Shown one piece after another: positions 42,158 through 52,131 of a stretch of DNA of 64,000 nt. This DNA comes from Omphalotus guepiniiformis (Eukaryota > Basidiomycota > Agaricomycetes > Agaricales > Omphalotaceae): the NCBI GenBank assembly GCA_028554645.1, contig JAQOOI010000021.1:2232001-2296000 (forward strand), in the 5' to 3' direction. Every line of letters starts with the position of its first letter. Position 1 is the first letter of the stretch. The position numbers and the translations under genes were made by a program. Below the pieces are notes generated by a model. It saw only the letters and a program-made list of their open reading frames with translations, did not search any database and was not told the DNA's origin.

Positions 42158-44080
42158 TCACCAACTGTACCCAAACTCCTTCATAGTTGAGAACAAGCCC
42201 AATCCCATTGCCCATCGTGCGTGCTTCCTAGACCGTTCTGCAGCTGCGGCCTCCTCGTCAAGTGTGAACGCAAAGCTCTCTTCATTTTGAAACCCGTGGT
42301 CCACCCAGCGGAAAAGTCCTCCAGCACTATACTGAGTGAAGGAGTATCGCTGCTCATTGTGCTGTACAAGGGTGTTGGAATGGCGACAGACTGCGGAGGG
42401 CAGTAGGATGAGACAGCCTGGTGGGAACTCAATCACCAGTTTCAAATCCCAGAGTATCAGATGGCCGCCTTTCTTGTAGTTGTAGTGGCCGAGCGACCAT
42501 ACCCCGCAAAGTCCAAAAGGAAGGTTGTTGAAATCCTTATGCTCGCGGCATACAGTGCGGGGGCCAAAGTTGATGGTAGCCGCGGAAAAGACGCTGTTCT
42601 TGAATAGACGGACCAGTGAGGAATCACTTGCAAGCAGTCGGTCAAGATGATCGGAGTAGTAATCAAAGAGGCGTGGGGCCCAATTTTTGAAGGCAACTGT
42701 AAAGTCGTTGAGTGGGATTACGTGCTCGATAATGTGGGCGGTTGTAGACAAACCATTGGCAAATCCCGAGAGCCTCTGGAAAGCCCAGTGGCTAGTAAGT
42801 CGGCCAAGTGCCTTTGTGTTTGCTTTGTTATGTACCAGGTTGCCAGGTTGCTGGAAATTTATCAGAGTTGTGACGCAACAGAGTAGTGAGATGAAGACCC
42901 ACCATTTGCCCTCCGCCGTAAGAGATACCCGTGGAAAGAGCAGGAAAAGAGCCTCATCAATGTGAACATTGTTTCTGATTGAAGCGACACTTCTTTCGTT
43001 CAGTTTTGATAGCATCGGCGGCGGCAGTGGCGCAGGTGTCCCAGTCTGGATCGTCGGGCCTCCCAACGGAAATAGTGAAACTTCGACCTTCTTTATCAAT
43101 CAGAGGTATAGCTTTCCTAATACCTTTGATCAGTATTGGGGAATATATTGTGCTGAATGAATACCCCACCTTCCCTTCCATTCCACTAATCGAAAATTGA
43201 AGATAGAGCCCGGCCCGACAACCTCTCGCAGCCAATAATCCCTCTCCCCACCCTCAAGCCCCGCATCACATAAGCCCACATAGCTGGTGGAGGCGACCCG
43301 AGCCTGATTTTTCATGGAGTAGGTGCTTGGCATAGGTTCCGCGTGGTGCACATGTTTCTGTTTGATGCGTGGGCGCACAGTGTAATCAGCTGCAGTTTTA
43401 TTCGCGGCCTTCGCAATGCAGGCCTTTTTCCTTTGTGCTTTGCTCTGTTTTTTACTATGGTTACTGTGACTTCTTTTGTTGTTTGAACAGGGGTTATGAT
43501 TATTCTCAGATACAGAAGTAGGCACGGGGTCACGTAGTATAGAAAATGTAGAGGAAACTGAGCAACAAGAAAGTGGGGAGGATGCTCGTGATGTGGGAAG
43601 TGAAGTTAGAGGAGATGGCGTGGGGCTAACTCCAGCCTGTGGGTCGGACGATAGGGGAGCGTTGTCAAAAAAGTCCCGCAGGCCCTCGTCTTCTACGGCG
43701 GCGTGGAGCGCGGTGTCGAACGCGAACAATGATTCATCGGGCTGGATGGCCTCAACGACATTGAGGGACACTCCAGAACCTGCAATGTTGGTCAGTATGC
43801 GTTCGTTACGAAGAGGGAGTCGTTTAAGTGTAGGAGAGATGTTTTGTGTGTGTATTACAGTTGGCCGCCGCCTGACGATGCGCCGTTCCTTTGTATTCCC
43901 GTGGATCGAGTATTCAAAGGTGGTGGCGCAAAGCTTCGGTCGGCAGCATGCCGTGGAGGAGTGGGGGGATGTGGCCTCTTGGCCTTGCGAGGCGCTGCTC
44001 CTCTGTATTCCCGTGGCTCGAGTATTCAGAGGCGGCAGCGCAGCACTTGGCTTCAAGGTGGGTGGGGTTTTTGAGAACAT
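42158..44080 (-). pseudogene. TET/JBP-family 2OG-Fe(II) dioxygenase gene, two in-frame stops
   Basis: The last exon (42850-42158) carries the catalytic core: the iron-binding HKD in CREHKDFNNLPFG, the KGGHLILWDL strand, the distal His in CRHSNTL, and the 2-oxoglutarate Arg in QRYSFTQY. A middle exon (about 43123-42903) gives IPLIDKEGR, RPDDPDW and SYGGGQM, typical of the agaricomycete family. The first exon (44080 to about 43165) is a Ser/Pro/Lys-rich N-terminal region. Introns are 42851-42902 (GTGGGT...CCAG) and one near 43117-43169 or 43124-43164. Such enzymes oxidise 5-methylcytosine in DNA in the nucleus, and in mushrooms they are linked with KDZ transposons. Two consecutive TGA codons (42954-42959) interrupt the middle exon between QKQCSH and GSFPAL, so the gene is probably inactive. 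Confidence 0.85.
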
Positions 44081-44345
44081 TACTTACCTTGAGGCAATCT
44101 CAGCTTGATTTTCATGGGTTGAATGTTGAACGTACGGGTTGTGGTGGTTGAACATTGAGAAGATAGCGCCCAAATGACAGCGCCCAAAGTTTTCTGATGG
44201 AAGGGGGCGTGATCACAACCGACCGCGTGACACGTGTTCCGCGGAGTGGAAATTGAACTCATTTCCAAACATTCAAGAATAATCAAGATCGTATGGGCGG
44301 GACTCAGTCATTCTTATCCAGTTCTTTCCTGCTTACCATTCCACC

Positions 44346-45557
44346 ATGATTTTACCTGGCCGGCGCTATGTTGTGCTTGGATCGAGCTCGATAGACCTTG
44401 TATTGGGCAAAAGGAAACCCGTTAAGCAGAAGCCAGGTGTTTTTTCAGAGATGTAGGTATATCCGGCCTTCGATAACACATCATGTTCTGAGCTGTTCAC
44501 AGGCAGTGGAGGCCTAACGGATACAGCTGTCCTCCCCTCCCAATTGTTCTGCAATGTGACAATGACACCCAGGCCAATTTCATCTTCGAGAAGCTTCAGC
44601 CATGGGTTCAAGAGCATTACATGTTGAAACCTTCGGATTTCGTTGACGACATGTTCAAGCTGCAAGCCTTTGACGAGGTATGTGCCAGGATGAATCAAAG
44701 AGAGGGGATGTTCTGGGTGGTGAAGCTGGGGAAGAGCCCTGGATTGTATTTCAGCGGGTACGTCGTATTCATTTCCTACGGAAACTCAAACTTGGTGCTC
44801 ATTATACCCATAGTTTGGAGGCAATTAAAACTGTTGATGCTTCGAAGCCGTTGTACCAACGCGCTTTTGCGTTCTCATCATTCCAGGAAGCTATGTACTG
44901 TGCCCTGTCTGCTGGCAGCAATCCCCCGTCAGTTCTACATGACTACAACCCAGGACAAGACCCAGAATTGGCAGAGTCGCTTCGTAGAAGGTTCGCAAAT
45001 CCTCCGAGCAATGAGCGTGATCCAAGTCCTGAGCTGAGTCCTGAGCCGACCCCGGGCCCCTGTAACATACGAAGCCCCAAGACTCCTCGTAGGAATGAAC
45101 CTACAACACCTCGCATCCAACCTTCTTCCCCCCACCTTCCACACACTCCCAGCAGGCAGCATGATGCCCTTAGAGCTTTCCCATCTCCTGCTCGAACTGT
45201 CGCCGCACCCATGTACCTGCAATCTCCTCGTCGCTTCTTATCGCCTTCTGCATCGCCTGCCCGCATCAATGTCATCAATGTTTCTCCGGTGGTAGATTTT
45301 GGGTGTAAGTTTGATCCTGCAGGGTTGCAACAATTTGTTATTGATGTAGCGATTATTCAGCCCCTCATCGCACCCAAGACAGCGGGTTTGATTGGTTGAA
45401 CCACTATCTCAACTGCCATAATTTCACGTCTGAGCAGGGTGAATATATTACTAACTTGCTAGATAGCGGAGTAACAAAGGAAGGGTTTGTCGATCGAGTT
45501 GCAAGCAGTGGTATAATGAGTGCAGGTGCTGCTATGTTCTTGTGGGATTTGATTTAA
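44346..45557 (+). CDS. Protein with RNase H1 N-terminal (viroplasmin-like) domain
   Basis: Exons 44346-44452, 44503-44757, 44814-45304 and 45361-45557 join with GT-AG introns of 50, 56 and 56 bp. They give 1050 nt, 349 residues and no internal stop. Near residues 105-155 the pattern FWVVKLGKSPGLYFSG followed by YQRAFAFSSFQEAMYCAL matches the small domain found at the N-terminus of RNase H1 and in caulimovirus protein VI, which binds RNA-DNA hybrid or double-stranded RNA. A Pro/Ser-rich linker with P-S-P repeats follows, then a C-terminal helical part starting DWLNHYLNCHNFTSEQGEY. There is no RNase H catalytic domain. It is divergent from the TET/JBP gene, with about 265 bp between starts, so the two could share a promoter. 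Its role is unknown. Confidence 0.7.
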
Positions 45558-45686
45558 AGAAATTATTTGATTTATATTTTGTTGGAAATTTCATTTTTTT
45601 GCAGGCGATTATCATGCCCACCCCTTGTGCTAAAGTTGCGGAGTTGAAACCACTTACATTATCCCCACCGCCCACCCTCTTCCTCC

Positions 45687-46789
45687 ATGGTCGCGAAGAA
45701 AAGCAGCCGTGCTGAAAATTTTGAACGCCTCCTCAGCGCTGCTCGCAAGCGAGGCACGAGTACTCGTCGCCCTTGGCGCCATCGCTCTCGCCGGCTAGGC
45801 ATCAAGCTCACCCATGTAGAGAAGGCAAGGCGGAAGGCCAACCGTGCTGTTGAGCGAGAGATGTACTGCGAGGGTATTCTTGACATTCAAAAGATGATAT
45901 ATGACCAAGCCGCCCTCCTTCGAGAAAAGGTAGGGAAGCACAGCGTGACCCACATAGTTGAGGACATAATGCAGTCCCACCACCGTGCAAAGACCAAGAA
46001 GAAGGCCGGACGATTTAACGCGTTCGTACGTGTTGAGATGAGACGCGCGTGAACAACGGTACGACCTTTGGTTGCATCTTTCTGGACCTGGCTGATCTCG
46101 TTGCAGAGCTTCCTGAAGGAGCAACTCATTATAAAGTCAATGAATGTATGGGGGAAATTGCGGAAAAGTGGGGCGCGATGTCTGCAGCGGAGTGCGTCGA
46201 TGCAACTGAGGCGGCTCTTAAAGAGCTTGAGGACGATCGCCAGAATAAGGAGTGGGAAACGCATAACGTCCCAATAAGCTCATTCCATGACACCCGCGCA
46301 ACTTTGGATTCTGTCAAAGAGGAGGTCAGTCGTGCACTCTGCAACCACGAACCCGCACTGATGGTACTCTAGCTTACCAAGCTGCAAGTCCGCACGGGCA
46401 CAGAGGTAGTTATGCTCGCCGTGCGCTCCTCAAGTGATCATTTCACCCCGCCAGAGGCCTTCGCAACTAGCGACCGTGCCAAAGAATTCTTCAACCTGGC
46501 GTTCAAGCAGCCGCTCTCTGAGGTAGCGGTTAGCGGTTAGGTTCGAGGGTTACATGATTTCTGGTATTGAGGGTAAGTCGTCTCTCAACGGGGTTTGAAG
46601 TTGATCATTTTGATGTGTGCAGGCGTAGCGCGGAACTACACTGAGAGGCTCCTTGAAAGAAAACATGAGCTCAAAGATTTGATCATGCACAAGCTTCGTA
46701 TGTATTTCATCCCATCAGATATACCTAGTAACTGATCATTAGCTCAAGAGGACTGCGCGGTGTTGCGTCAAAAAGCCTTTCAGTACTGA
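45687..46789 (+). pseudogene. HMG-box-like gene of the KDZ cluster, two small frameshifts
   Basis: The first frame (45687-46048) encodes a basic N-terminal part (RRPWRHRSRRL) and reaches RFNAFVRVEMRR. After a frame change the sequence continues NNE-LPEGATHYKVNECMGEIAEKWGAMSAAE, a pattern resembling an HMG-box fold (aromatic-N-A-F, later K-W-G). Further exons read VVMLAVRSSSDHFTPPEAFA and YMISGIEG and end in QKAFQY at 46789. Introns are visible at about 46059-46106, 46325-46371 and two near 46575-46740. Two lesions break it: one extra GC unit in cgcgcg near 46044-46049, and a 7-bp direct duplication agcggtt near 46527-46540. Removing either extra unit puts the flanking conserved words back in one frame. 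DNA-binding partners of KDZ elements are plausible, but the function is inferred. Confidence 0.6.
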
Positions 46790-46909
46790 AATCTATCAGA
46801 TTGAAGTAAAAATGGAATGTTCAAGCATTGGAAACTGAACATAAAGGACTAGAGTCACCCCAGACTGCTAGTTAAGACATGAAACATACTTGTAATCACA
46901 ATGCCTAAG

Positions 46910-48606
46910 TGTAGTGTTTGCTACAGTACTAAATCTGGTGCTAAGCAACTGTGACCAATGGGTTATACAAAGAGATACTAGTTATGCCTCTCCAGATGTG
47001 TTGGAATTCCAATGTTCCATACTAGATTGAGTTGGTCAGACCCACCCTCTAATAACTAGAGACTCTACCAAGTGTTGTTGACTGTAATCCAAGGGGTTGA
47101 TGGATTTTCACTTCAATTGAACAACTATCTAAGTCCTTTGGGCTGATCAAAAGTCCAGCTGGTCTTGCTAACTAAGTTGGCACTATAAGATTGAATGCTG
47201 AGAATATGGGCAATCTTGAAGATTGTATTACCAGAGAAATATTTGTACATTGAGTACTATGTGAACATAATGTCACTAAGAGAAACTGCCAATCTGTGTA
47301 ATAATGGAGAAGTAGATTCAAAGTTACATCTGCACAAATGAGTTAGATACTCAATACTCATGATGGAAGGAGTTAGATACTGAAAATGAGTATCTCTCTG
47401 GATCTGAGTATCTATCTGAAATTCAGTAACCCTCTGAAATTGATAAAAGACAAAGGCACTCTAATTGGAGGTCTTAGACAAAACTATAGGATAGAATACT
47501 GTCCTAGAAGAAGCTGAGAGCTATCCTAAACAAGAGATATAACCTGAGTACAAATCTGACCAAAAAGAGATGTATAGGGGTAAAACTTGAAATAAACAGC
47601 TACTGTACCTTACTGTGGCTGATAGAAACAATGAAGCATGGTCTAGATAAGCTCTAGAGCTTCTACACAACTCCTAATGCTGCCCTAGTAGAGGAGAATG
47701 TGCCAATTTTGGAGAAACTTATAGGGGACCAGATTTGCAATGCACTGAGGAGAATGTCACCCGTCATGATACTGGTTGCTATTTACATGTTCTGGACCTT
47801 TATTTAGATACCCTGGGTACGCCCTAACACACCTAGAACATGGACAAAGCGATATATTTCTGTTTTTATACCAATCTATACCCAAAGTTCCTACTTTTTG
47901 ACTATCTAACTGGAAAATTACCTAGAAAACTACCTAAAAAGAATCCAATCTCTGCTCAATTGATACTTACTTACTTTTGACTCATTTACTGTTCAGATTA
48001 CTCTTTTAATTTCGAGATATATGTTTGATTTTATGATTTAGTATATATAGCTTACAGAGTATCTATTTAGATTTTCTTAAGCAAGTACTGCCCAAAGCTA
48101 CAAGCCAAAGCAGGAAACCCTTCTTAGACGGAATATAGCCTGGCTCTTTAGAGTTCAGTTCGAGAAATATCCAGTTGTGAAAACTTCTGTAAAGTCCCTT
48201 GTGGCAGATAAATTGAAAGAGATACTGAATCTTTGCTGAAACTGCTGTTCTGCCTGTGCTGAATCTGCCTGCTGAAACTGTCTGTGCTGCATCTGAGACT
48301 GTTCCCTGCATTGTCTGACCATTGGATTGAGTTTAAACATCGAGATTGATTGTCCTGAATCCCTCCTGAACCCTGAAAACCACCCTTACCTTCTGTCTGA
48401 ATCTTGTGTTTTGAGATATCCTCTGCCATTTTTCACCCAGATTGAGATAAAGACATCTGTAACCCTGCAGATTTGAAGTTCAATTGTTGCGTCTAACTGT
48501 GCGGAATCTCTGACAACGCCAGTCACACCTCACCATACATCATTCTTGATTTGAGTTGGATTGTGCTCATTTGAGTATCTCTCTCGTTCATTTCATAGTC
48601 ACTACA
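46910..48606 (+). repeat. Probable 5' LTR of gypsy element (about 1.7 kb)
   Basis: It begins TGTAGTG and ends CACTACA, a 7-bp perfect inverted end pair. It lies directly before a primer-like TGGAGCCCACCGCGAGG two bases further on. The 3' partner would be outside the window, so the length rests on the end pair and the primer site only. It contains no gene. Simple A/T-rich words and several gagtatct words occur inside. Confidence 0.55.
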
Positions 48607-48608
48607 TC

Positions 48609-48625
48609 TGGAGCCCACCGCGAGG
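48609..48625 (+). other. Candidate primer-binding site
   Basis: TGGAGCCCACCGCGAGG starts with TGG and is the complement of a tRNA 3' end reading CCTCGCGGTGGGCTCCA. I do not assign which tRNA. Confidence 0.5.
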
Positions 48626-48779
48626 GGTGGCTTTAGACTTGATAATTGAACTATCTGTGTATTTACACGTGTCTGGAAATAAATCTGGACTTTTTCTGTG
48701 TTGAACTTTGACCTGTTCCTCACTTAGCAACAATTTCCTTGAAGTTGTTGAACCATCTATAAGTTTTATAACTTAGAGT

Positions 48780-50690
48780 TTGCTTGTCAAAATTAGCAGC
48801 TCACAGAGAAACACACGTCCTAGAAAGACTAAGAATTCTGAGAGAGCTGGAACAGAAGAATTGTCACTGAACCAGTCATCCAGAAGGAAAAGTTCCAAAG
48901 GAAAAGAGAAAGAAGTCATACCTGAACCAGATTCAAGTCCACTCTCGTCTCTTTCGTCCCTAAGTACTATTCCTGAACGGAATACACCTCCAGATTTATC
49001 TGAACTCTCAGCTAGATACAAGAAAAATAAGAGGAACTTTGTCAACAGTCCTCAATATTTTGCCTTGACACATAAAAGAATCCCTGTTAAAATAATAAGG
49101 AACCCGAGAAACAATATGTCTACTCATGACAATACTACTGGGAATGAAGCTCCCCAACAACAAGGACCTATCCAAGGACCTGTTGAAATGGAAGAGATCT
49201 TCATTTTTGGAAATGCAACAGGAATGCAGATTCCTGTTCCTGCAGCTAAAGAGTTGCAAAATGAGAAACTACCTAAAGTCTCTAAGCAGGCTCCCATCTT
49301 TGATAAGAAACATCCATCTGAATTGGTTGCATGGTTGGCAGAGCTAGAAGGCATCTTTGTGTCAACCGGAACTAAAACAGATGCGGCTAAAGTAATGTTG
49401 GCTCTCAGATATATGAAGTTCCATACCCGTGAAGAGTTTCAACGGCTTCAAGCTGTTAAAGATTTAGATTGGGACGCTTTCAAAGAGGCATTAATGAAAA
49501 ATTTCCCTGAATCTGCAGATAGAGGACTGGGATCTAGACAAAGATTGTATGCTATCATTGATGCATATAAACTCATAGTGCTTGGTGCTATTCAGAAACT
49601 GATGGCATTTAAAAGAGAGTATGAGATTGAGTATGAGAAACTATCTTCTGGTACTACACCTGTAGTATCAAACTCAGAAGCTGTAGCTGGTTTCTTGAGT
49701 GCACTAGATGAACCCTTCAGAAGAAAACTTCTGGACCGTTTGGAAAACAAAGTGATCAATGGCCACTTACAAGTTCAGAGAGAGGATGACCCTTTTACTC
49801 TGAAAGATGTAATGTCTGAGGCTGAAAAACTCTGTTCTGTAAAAAGAGCAGGGGGATACAACTTTGGTTTATTCTTGAATGGTCCAAATCTGGCAGAAGG
49901 ATACTCTAGGATACTCCCAACAACTGAGCAGAGTGCTACAAGGAAGTTATATGATCCTTACCAAGTAGCATCTACTGTGAAGTCAGAACCAGATCAGTGG
50001 GCAATGAAATTGTCTGCAACAGTGGATAGTCACCAGAACCAGTTTAACCAGATTAGACAAGCCCAGGAGACGAATCTGGCAGCTCTTGCAAAGCTATCTG
50101 AGACAGTTGCTAACTTGGCAAAAATGACCCAAGCAACTTCTAGCTCAGTTAGGATGAACATGAATGCTCCAAATTCCCAATCTGGACCTGGAATGAACTC
50201 TAATGGGCACAATAGTGTACAAAGATCGTCCCAGATGTCATCTGTGAATAATAATACTCATGCTGACTCCAATTGCTATATGTGTGATGAGCCTGGACAT
50301 AGATCTATGGACTGTCCCCATCAACTTAGATTTATCAGGTTGGGGTGGATGATCAAAAATAGTGCTGGTAAATGGGCATTGAAAGATGGAGTATATTGGC
50401 CAAGAGCTGATCCATCTGATACTCGGTCTAAGAAAGAGAAGATTGAGGAAATTGCCAAAAGACATGGATGGGAACAACCTCCCCCTCATGTTGACCAGAA
50501 CTTGTATGCTTTTGAAGATGAGGATTCTGCTATAGCAGGTCCCTCTCAAAGTAGTTCATTAGATGCTATCAACAGCCTTGTTGCTCAATTCAGTCAAGTT
50601 TGCAATACCTTGCAGAATCTGGCACCAGCAGCTAAACCTGAAACTAAGCAGATTCTGAAACGAGAAAACAACTCTGAGTCGAAAAACTAG
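48780..50690 (+). CDS. Ty3/gypsy Gag
   Basis: The open frame covers 636 codons, but the first ATG in it is at 49116. The part before it still looks protein-like (SSLSSLSTIPERNTPPDLSE), so an unseen intron or a non-ATG start is possible. The middle part has the helical gag-like region (MLALRYMKFHTREEFQRL). A zinc knuckle CYMCDEPGHRSMDC (CX2CX4HX4C) lies near residue 500. Gag coats the RNA in virus-like particles. The frame ends at TAG after an A-run (TCGAAAAACTAG), and the protease frame follows in the -1 frame. A related fragment at 19.2 kb has a longer A-run and no stop at this place. Confidence 0.85.
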   Translation: MLVKISSSQRNTRPRKTKNSERAGTEELSLNQSSRRKSSKGKEKEVIPEPDSSPLSSLSSLSTIPERNTPPDLSELSARYKKNKRNFVNSPQYFALTHKRIPVKIIRNPRNNMSTHDNTTGNEAPQQQGPIQGPVEMEEIFIFGNATGMQIPVPAAKELQNEKLPKVSKQAPIFDKKHPSELVAWLAELEGIFVSTGTKTDAAKVMLALRYMKFHTREEFQRLQAVKDLDWDAFKEALMKNFPESADRGLGSRQRLYAIIDAYKLIVLGAIQKLMAFKREYEIEYEKLSSGTTPVVSNSEAVAGFLSALDEPFRRKLLDRLENKVINGHLQVQREDDPFTLKDVMSEAEKLCSVKRAGGYNFGLFLNGPNLAEGYSRILPTTEQSATRKLYDPYQVASTVKSEPDQWAMKLSATVDSHQNQFNQIRQAQETNLAALAKLSETVANLAKMTQATSSSVRMNMNAPNSQSGPGMNSNGHNSVQRSSQMSSVNNNTHADSNCYMCDEPGHRSMDCPHQLRFIRLGWMIKNSAGKWALKDGVYWPRADPSDTRSKKEKIEEIAKRHGWEQPPPHVDQNLYAFEDEDSAIAGPSQSSSLDAINSLVAQFSQVCNTLQNLAPAAKPETKQILKRENNSESKN

Positions 50691-52096
50691 AGTTTCCAAG
50701 GAAGGAGATTGGTGAAGAAGCTGTATATACTCAGAATCCTTCTCACAAAACAGGTCAATCTCCTGAGGAAAATAAACTTGTAAAGAAAAAGAGAGTTGAG
50801 GTGTTACTACCTACACTAAGACCATCTGAAAGGGAGAAATACAGACCCCCTGCTATGAGAAAAGAGCCTGTTCGTTTTGAACTACCCGTTGATTCTGACA
50901 CTGAGGAGAGTGAATCTCCCTCTGAAAATAACAACGATACTGCACGGAGAGTATCTAACCGTCCGTTTGATCATGTAAAGGCAATAGATAGGCCACCTAT
51001 ACCAAAGGGAACACCTGTAGGAAGCCAGAACAAGTCAAATGAGACTGAAGGAGCTCAATCTGGAACTAAAGATGGAATGAATATTGACACAAGGAATGCT
51101 ATTGTATACACAAAGCCTCCACGTAAATCTGAGCCTGATTTCAAGCTTAGAAACTCACTATTCAAACCGGGTCTAGCAGAAGAAATTGCAGACAAAATCT
51201 TTAGATCTGAGATAGATATAAGTAGTGGGGATCTCATTGCTATATCTCCGGCACTTCAGAAGATTATGCAGAGAAAATTGAAGAACAACAGAGTATATAA
51301 GCGTCCTGTAAAGGCTTTTGTTCATGAAGTAAGGGATGAAGATGATCCTGATGGTATTCTACCAGAAGAAGATGTCAATCTGGTACAGGCAAATTATATG
51401 GTCTTTATTGAAGATATGGCCTATGAAAGGGAAGATGTGTTTATTGTCCTAGATGAAGACACAGAAGACCTTAAGAAAGGCTCAGTGGTACACAAGGATG
51501 TTGTGGACCAGTATCAGAAAGATGTACCTCCAGATGAGAGGAACAAGATCATTATAGTAGCCAGCCAGACTGACAGTCTAAAGGCAATCTACCCAAAGAT
51601 TAATCACTCTGATCAACAAGTTGAGACAGTAGTTGATAGTGGTTCTCAAATCGTGTCCATGGATACAAGAGTAGCTATTGGACTTGGTTTAAGATGGGAC
51701 CCAGAGACTGTGATCCATATGCAAAGTGCAAATGGTCAATTACAGGCTACTAGGGGACTAGCAAGAAATGTACCATTTACCTTTGGGGAAATAACTATCT
51801 ATATGCAGATCCACATAATAGATAAAGTGCCTTATGATGTTCTTTTGGGAAGACCATTTGATGTGTTGACAAGCAGTGTAGTCAGAAACTTTGAAACTGG
51901 AGAACAAGAGATCACCATTACAGATCCAAACAGTGGAATGAAGTGTACAATGGGAACATATGACAGAGGTAGAGGAATTAAGGTTAAACCTATTCCTGGT
52001 GAGCCAAAGCTTGTCCCTGAAACACAGAAATCTGCGAGTGTCCCTGTGAAAAATGAGGGAGGCTCTCAAAATTTTCATCGGACCTCAATGAACTGA
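50691..52096 (+). CDS. Gypsy protease region
   Basis: The frame is open from just after the Gag stop; its first ATG is internal, around 50857, so it is likely made as a Gag fusion by -1 frameshifting. After about 270 residues of charged linker comes the aspartic protease: VVDSGSQIVSM with the D-S-G active site, and the DVLLGRPFDVL hydrophobic-G motif typical of gypsy proteases. It ends at 52096 in a frame different from the RT. The join near 52075 lies in a T-run (aattttcat), suggesting one base is missing relative to a once-continuous pol. Confidence 0.75.
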
Positions 52097-52131
52097 TAAG
52101 AGATCAGGGAGAGGTAGCTGTTTGTATTGAA

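Noticed and set aside
42969..44108. Plus-strand frames such as 43593-44108
   Set aside because: They are shadows of the minus-strand TET/JBP gene, whose catalytic motifs and splice sites are recognisable.
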